A stretch of 64,000 nt of DNA, taken from Ophthalmolycus amberensis (lineage: Eukaryota; Chordata; Actinopteri; Perciformes; Zoarcidae). Shown here in pieces: positions 57,815 through 64,000 of this stretch (positions within the stretch are counted from its first letter, which is position 1; the number at the start of each line of letters is the position of its first letter). The notes under the pieces are model-generated. The model was not told the DNA's origin. It searched no databases and worked only from the letters and a program-made list of their open reading frames with translations. The position numbers and the translations under genes were made by a program. The DNA lies in assembly GCA_024529925.1 (NCBI GenBank), contig JAFEUB010001125.1, positions 310,001-374,000 on the forward strand. Reading direction: 5' to 3'.

Positions 57815-58242
57815 GCTGCTTGTTCCAGCAGGTAGTGGTGTGTTATTTTACAACAAGCTCAATAGCATAATGGTGAACAGAACGTCTTTGTCTAATCTCT
57901 TCTCTCCTTAAACCAATGGAGCACATATACCACAATTGGTTATAACAATAGGTTGTGTAATTAGAGGGATAACGGCTTCTAAACGGGATTTTTTTTGCAG
58001 GATGGGGGGAATTAATTATTCATATTAAATATCCTATATTATTAGCTTAATATAAGATTTAGGTGTGTGATTATAGAGTTGTAGGTGTATATGATGAATG
58101 AAGATATAGATTTTGGAGTACGAGCTACAATTATAAAGTTAACGTTACACAATAATAACAGATATTAGTTCTCCGACACGCTTAGAAAGGGAGGGGTGAA
58201 TGCAGGGGTATGTTGCAACCTCACCACTAAATCTCACACACT

Positions 58243-59428
58243 GTGCCTTATGGAAAAAAGGAAGAAACTTGGAACATATTGTTCAAAAACTGCAAGAAGG
58301 GATAAAACAAGTTGAAATATGGGGGAAGAAATGGGGATTTAAATTCTCATCCGAAGAAACGAAAGCAATGCTCTTTACGAGACGGAGAACCAGAGGAAAC
58401 CTTCAGCTGAATCTGTATGAAAACAAGTTAGAAATAGTAGAGTCATTTCGGTTTTTTAGGAGTACACTTTGACATCAGATTAACATGGAAAGACCACATT
58501 CAAAATGTTAGTGATACGTTTGCTGGATAGAAGAAGCAACAGCAAGAAGCCTAAGAGTCTCTGATATAGAGCTTAGCCCTACAGTCATTTGGCCAATAAC
58601 TCCTGTGTGGTTGCTTCAAGAACCAGAGGTGGACATGGAGTTAAGGTAAAAATACTGATTTAGTGAGTGAGTTCACAGATCAAAAATACTCTGATCATGT
58701 GCATGTTTTTACCGATGGATCAAAAGACCCAGCTACAGACAGTACAGGATCTGCTGTTGCAGTTCTTAGTCACAAATTTGAAATATTTAAACGCACTTCG
58801 AATTTTTTTGCTGTGTATACAGTTGAATTGTATGTATTATTTTGGCCATATAGAGTGGGTTGACCAACACAGACCAGGCAAAGTCCTTATTTGCAGTGAC
58901 TCCATGTCTGCACTCGTTAGTCTGAAGTCAGGTATGTCTAATACTCGACAAGATCTGCTATAAAAAATAATGTAAATTCACTCTACAGTAATAGAACAAG
59001 GCACTGAAGTTATATTTATATGGATACCGGCCCATATAGGTATCAGAGGAAATTAAAAAGTGGACAAACTAGCCAAACAAGCATATCAAGATTAAGAATA
59101 GGGCACAGCAATCTACGCAGCACACTACACATGATAGGGAAGCATCCATCCAGTCTCTGTGAGCACTGCTATGGCACCAGAAACTGTACAACATGTTATC
59201 ACCACCTGTATTACACATAGTTTAGATGGGAGGGGCATGCTGGAACAAATGCAAAGACTGGGGATGAGAGGAAGAGAGCTGAATAATATACTGGAGTGGG
59301 GATCTAGTAATCTAGGAAGAAGATGCTTTACAAACTTCTTGCAAAGCAACGGGACTGAAACCGGAAGATGGCAGTGATGCAACAAAAAGGATGCAAGCTG
59401 CCGTTAAACACCGCAGAAGAAGAAGAAT
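58243..59428 (+). mobile_element. I/Nimb-like LINE, 5'-truncated and decayed
   Basis: Fragments in shifting frames show the end of a reverse transcriptase (58260-58470: WGKKWGFKFSSEETKAMLFT) and a C-terminal RNase H domain (58680-58960: HVFTDGSKDPATDSTGSAVA, later CSDSMSALVSLKSG). A cysteine-histidine stretch follows (59150-59215) and then a GAAGAAGAAG 3' end at about 59428. An RNase H domain after the RT is typical of the I superclade. Frameshifts and stops are numerous. It occupies the place where unit A has the cfap97 promoter and exon 1. Confidence 0.82.
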
Positions 59429-59857
59429 GTAACCGTTGAAAAGTGTCTCTAGTGACAGTACCTTTACCATATATTGTTTGTCCATATCTCACAGCTGGCT
59501 CAAATTGTTGTGCCAAGGTGGCACTTTGTGCGGCAAGGTGTGGCAGTTACCACTGTGTGAGGCAGCTTCCACGACGACTTTAGCCTTTATTTTTTCATAA
59601 TTTGACAATATGTGACAATACATTGAGGTCCTTGAAAGTATGACTGTTGGTAGTTGGTAATTGGTTTCGTTAAAAAATGCTGAATTGTAATATTATGGCA
59701 ACTTGTTTCAATTAAACTAAGCTAATATAGGCTGACATCAGTTGGCACTTGTTGCCAGGCCAACAATAAACACATCAGTGTTCTGAAGCATTGTACTGTT
59801 TCAAACAACATCTCAATCTTACACTACTTTATAGGTTCAGTGTTGGGGAAGTCTGCC

Positions 59858-62800
59858 ATGTTCAACCCCAGTGAACTAGAGGGTGAAGTGGATCATTCGT
59901 TTTTTGACAGTGACTGTGATGATAGCAGCAGAGATGGAGTGGAAAAGATGGAGAAAGGCTTGAGGGCTGAAAAGGAGAGCCCACCATCACCTGAGAGGCT
60001 ACATGCAAAACAGATGGAAAAAACAGAAGGTGGTTTGTCTCCGAGGACAGATGAGACTAAAAAACACCTGAAGATAGTCGACAACAGTGGCAGCAGAACC
60101 AGTGGCCTTAGCGACATGCATCAGGATGAGGACTCAGATCGGGATGTAGATGAGTGTGAGTAAAACTGCCGTCCTTGTCTGTCAGTTATGTTTTTTGGTT
60201 TCTGGCCCCTTAAATCTAAGCAATGTCTGTTTGTGAAAACTCCGCTCTTAGACTAGAACATAACTTCTTATCTTAGTTTGTTTATTTTGCACAATTTAAA
60301 CAATAAAATAAAAATAAACAAACAAAACAGATATAAATAAATATCTCAGTGCAGGAAGAGGCAAAAAGCCAACTGGGCTTATTTGAAGCCTCCACCTTTA
60401 TAATATTACAATTTTTCAATGTCACAGAGAACATAAAATGAATATGCGTAAGATATAGCTTGTGTTTATTCCGGGCCATTCTCCAGGGCCCAGACCAGGA
60501 CGTACAGCGAGGAAGAAAACCCACATGGCCAGCAAGTTGCCTCAGATTCGGTTCTACCACAGCACACTCAACAGGCAGCGGGAACAGCGACGCATCGAGA
60601 AGGAAAACTTGGTGAGTGTTGCCTCCTGTGTGGAATGATACTCAATTTAATATAAAAACTAAACTCTAAACAGTAGTACCGGTATAGGCAATCCTGTCAC
60701 TCTAGTTCGTCAGTTTTTCCTTTCTTTTGGCTTTTCAAGACACTTTGTTCAGTGCTCTTTAAAATAAAGTTGGATTTTACAGAAAGTTTTTAGCTGCAGC
60801 TCAATGTTATTGATATTTAGCTCATGCACACAAACTGCGCCTCTTCAAATCTACATCAAAATTGGCTTAGATTCTCAGGTAACTGTTAAGTTGCATAAGA
60901 TCTTAGGACGTTGATTATTATTTGCTGTATACATTGTAGTACTGGTGTCAATTCTGGGGCCATAGTGAAAAGTGGGTTTCAGAGTGCCTGACTGTTGTTC
61001 CCAAACAGTATGCCATCTGTCCATGGAGTCCAAGTCACTCCTTCAGCTGAGACCTTTGTCACACGGCATTTATTCCTGTGTCTGTCTCTACATTGACCTA
61101 TTAGCAAAGGAAAATTGCCAATTAATTAACCTTGGAACAAATCTATGTTTGTTCATTTTAAAACGGCGACATAAAAAAACATCGAAAGTAATTAGGCCTC
61201 AGGTAGTAGGTTATACTGGTGCTGCTGTGTTTCTAGAACATAATTTCACATTTATAATTCGTGTGATCACGTCAATCAATACTACTACTGAAATGCAGCT
61301 GATAGTTCCTCATCTCGTGGTCATTTTATGTCACTGAGAATATACTGTACCATTTAAATAAATAAAATAATGTCTGTTGTTTAATTTCCATAACACCATG
61401 CTTTCATCTTAATTAAAGCCTTACATGTTTTTATAAAATATATATTCATCCATTGCTTTCATTCTCAAATATTACTTTAAAAAATAGATGTATTCATCAA
61501 CTTTTCCAGGAAGGACTGGAAACGATGCTTTTATCTGACTTGATTTTTGATTAAGTGTCCTTGTAATTTGTTTTAATCAGCAATTGTAGAAGCAGACAGA
61601 AAAACATTTTCTGGGAGAATTTGCAAATGAAGTAGTTTCAGTAATTAGTGCTACAATAGATAAACATGTTTTTGTAACTTTAGCCTGTGGTTTTCTGCGC
61701 AATATTACTTTATACTTTACTGTACTTTAGTTTACATTTATTTAAGGATACTAGTAAGTTGGGTTGAGTTAAGAGTGCCTCCCCTGAAAGCAGACACGGA
61801 TGGACTTGAACAGATGGCAGCAGGTGGCAAACCAGCAACGCCACAGAGTGACGTTATAAGACAGTTCAGCCTCTGTAGCTTTGGCCTCTCACCCCATGGA
61901 TCAACTCTGCTTGACCACTTTGTGATAGAAGCAAACAAAAAGCAGTGTTTCAAAATGTTTCAGTAAATTAAAACGAGTACCTATTGGCAGCCAGCAGAGC
62001 CTCTGAAAAGTGAAAAGGCAAAACTTGTATTGTTTTCTTCATTCATATTTTCACTTGTCACTATTGCTGATTATAGATGTTACATTAACGCTGATTGAGG
62101 TTTTTATTAGGTAATGTGTTCCACTCATTTTCAGGACAGACTGTTCTCTCTCTTGCAACCATCTCTCTGCGTTGTCAGGAGTGCTTTTCCCCTTCTCTAT
62201 TCTTAGAGGGAAGTAACTGAATCTGCCGTGTGATCAGTTTATCCACCCCACACATCACACATGTAAGACACCTCAGTCCTGCACACGTAGAACTAGTTAT
62301 ATGTATTTCAAGATTGGTCAATTACACATTATATCTTTAAATTATCTCTAAAATGGTAAATTCTGAAATTGTTCATACATCAGAAATGCAGTAGGTCCAG
62401 TCTTCAGAGCCTTTTTATGACCTCTGGTGGAAATTTTTGTTAGCTGCATGGCTTCATGTGGAGTTTTTGCTCACTGAGGGATTTCTGCACAGCATGCATG
62501 TGGGAGTGACTGCATGTATGACATTCAACCACTTGCCTACACTGTTTTGCCTCATGCAGTTTGGTTGTGTTTGCTGTGAAGTCCCAGATATTTTCCTATT
62601 TACAAAATGTAATTGGGACCTGTAGAATGGGGACTATTTGTTCAGTGTTTCTGAGTGAAATACTATTTATTTTGTGAAATATACAGAGTCTTCATGAATG
62701 TGATATGGTGTTTTGTATGTTGTGGGTTAAAAGCCAGAACAACAGTGATCAACATTCAGTAAATGGCTCAATGAATCAAATGCTAGAAGAAGCTTTATAG

Positions 62801-63783
62801 TTCACATAAAACTCCTGCTGCATTTTGAGGTTTTATGGCTCAATATATTATTTTTTATACATACATAATATATATATTTATATATGCCTACATCTTTTCA
62901 AGTTGCACCTGACAGATATCCTGAAAATTCACTTAAACCCTGATTTTTCTTTTTTGTTGCCAAGCCAATTAGCATTCATAGAACATAGATTGTTTTGAAT
63001 CATTACTTACGTAAAAAATGTCATTGTGTTTCTTTCAGGCTCTCTTGAAGAGGCTGGAGTCCGTCAAGCCAACACCCGGCCTAAAGTGTTCAGAACAACT
63101 GAAGGACTACCAGAGAAACACCAGAATCTTGGGAGCTGCTTCATACCCCGTCTGTATGTCCACCACAAAGTCACAGCGGTCGACCAGCAAGGCGCCCTCA
63201 GGTAGGGACCTTGGGTCTGGATCTGCCAGCTTTTGCTGTGTTCAAAATGTGCTGTATAACCCAAACAGCATAACAACATGGTGATTGAGTACCTGCTCAT
63301 ACAAGCCAAACAGATTAGCAGACTTACTGATGTTCCCCATGCCATATATTTAACATGGTTGAAGAGTTTCTAGTTGCATTATGTCGAATTGTGTAAACTT
63401 AATGACATTGCTGGGTTCAAGAGTCAAACTTTAAATAAGTTGCCAACAGTAGATAGTTGTAGTTTTTTAAACTCTGATAGTTTGTGTGTGTTTACCTGTA
63501 CTGTACCTGTTTGTTGTGGTTGAAATGGTCAAATATTAAATGTAAGTGACATATTGTCTTCTCAATCGAAATTTGGATTAGAAATTCAAAAGGTACATTA
63601 GGTTTCTGATTTGATGATGAAATGCTTAATCTGTAATCAGAACATATCTCTTTGTTGTTCACACCAGCAGGTCCCAGGCCAGCCACTTCCACCCACCACA
63701 GCGCCAGAGCAGTTTACACTACTACCTTCAGCATGGCACCCTTACCCAGGTCAAAAGAACAGCCCAGTGCAGCCTGGTGCTGA
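59858..63783 (+). CDS. cfap97 tandem copy B, shortened but with an open frame (possible pseudogene)
   Basis: This is a partial duplicate of cfap97. Its exons, if spliced, are 59858-60155, 60487-60611, 63039-63201 and 63671-63783, giving 232 aa without a stop. Exon 2 keeps 80 N-terminal codons (EGEVDHSFFDSD) and the last 18 or so, with 215 codons removed in frame. Exon 3 lost its acceptor and the NYSFTNDEV...DRENQRLL signature; a cryptic TTCTCCAG acceptor at 60479-60486 would keep phase. Exons 4 and 5 keep splice sites and the stop codon. Shared codons show 24 replacement against 4 silent differences, suggesting relaxed constraint. No promoter or 5' UTR exon is recognisable; a LINE lies upstream. 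It is most simply a decaying duplicate, but translation of a truncated protein cannot be excluded. Confidence 0.6.
60265..60480 (-). mobile_element. A/T-rich insert replacing part of copy-B exon 3
   Basis: TTTGTTTATTTTGCACAATT opens the insert, followed by CAGTGCAGGAAGAGGCAAAA and GGGCTTATTTGAAGCCTCCA. It has no counterpart in unit A and sits exactly where unit A has the exon 3 acceptor and its first 140 bases. It looks like the 3' end of a fish interspersed element in minus orientation. The family is uncertain. Confidence 0.4.
61757..61972 (+). other. Conserved intronic block, copy B
   Basis: This is the counterpart of 54945-55160. Within the shared 63-codon open stretch, four replacement differences and one silent one are seen. 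See the unit A entry; I recognise no product. Confidence 0.35.
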
Positions 63784-64000
63784 GAACATTGCCATTTTCA
63801 GATGTCTAATCTACAAAGAAATACATCGCTTTAAACAATAAAAAAGATATTTGAAATATTATTTTGGTGTTACGTATTTCTGTTCCTTATAAAATAAAGC
63901 GGTGTGCTATTTTACAACAAGCTTAATGGCATAATGTTGAACAGAACGTCTTTGTCTAATCTCTTCTCTCCTTAAACCAATGGAGCACATATACCACAAT

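Larger units (their letters stand above)
57991..64000 (+). repeat. Tandem segmental duplication, unit B (rearranged, reaches window end)
   Basis: This is the second copy of the cfap97 unit, directly abutting unit A. Compared with A it lacks the promoter and exon 1 (50940-51525), 645 net bp of the large exon, the 5' half of exon 3, and about 420 bp of 3' UTR (57331-57747). It gained an I/Nimb-like LINE, an A/T-rich insert and several unique fillers. Where alignable, the copies differ by a few percent, except for one identical patch. The last base corresponds to about 57937 of unit A, so the unit ends just beyond the window. Confidence 0.93.

Overview
The window looks like nuclear DNA of a ray-finned (teleost, probably percomorph) fish. 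The genes are vertebrate genes split by GT-AG introns, intergenic space is AT-rich with long microsatellites, and the dispersed elements (L2-type LINEs with a TTGCC-type tail, an I/Nimb-like LINE with RNase H, a hAT terminus) are typical of teleosts. No bacterial, plasmid, CRISPR or viral gene was found.

Layout. From 1 to 10.8 kb is non-coding, holding microsatellites and TE fragments. At 10.9-12.4 kb (-) is fabp2, intestinal fatty-acid-binding protein: 4 exons, 132 aa. At 16.5-30.0 kb (-) is gucy1b1, the heme-binding beta1 subunit of soluble guanylate cyclase: 13 coding exons, 617 aa, with a defective L2 retrotransposon in intron 4. At 32.0-39.5 kb (-) is gucy1a1, the alpha1 subunit: 8 coding exons, 686 aa. 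From 39.5 to 44.5 kb is a repeat-bearing spacer. At 44.7-49.1 kb (+) is ufsp2, the UFM1-specific protease: 12 coding exons, 472 aa, with two tRNA-like relics in intron 4. At 52.0-57.3 kb (+) is cfap97 (hemingway family): 4 coding exons, 499 aa. From about 58.0 kb to the window end is a tandem, rearranged second copy of the cfap97 unit. I reconstructed every exon junction by hand, and coding lengths divide by three with matching intron phases throughout.

Function. gucy1a1 and gucy1b1 are head to tail with alpha1 upstream, 1.9 kb apart. Together they encode the alpha1/beta1 heterodimer that senses NO and makes cGMP; catalytic and heme residues are present in both. fabp2 carries fatty acids in enterocytes, ufsp2 removes UFM1 from proteins, and cfap97 is a cilium/flagellum-associated protein. 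All five have human orthologues on chromosome 4, so the block is probably old linkage.

Most interesting signal. The second cfap97 copy has lost its promoter and first exon (an I/Nimb-like LINE sits there instead), 215 codons of its large exon, and the 5' half of the next exon, which held the family's signature motif. Yet the large deletion is in frame, a cryptic acceptor restores phase, and a 232-codon reading frame stays open to the original stop codon. Other observations include a patch of complete identity between the copies (possible gene conversion), a large AT hairpin bounded by 17-bp inverted repeats, and fused tRNA-Arg/tRNA-iMet relics.
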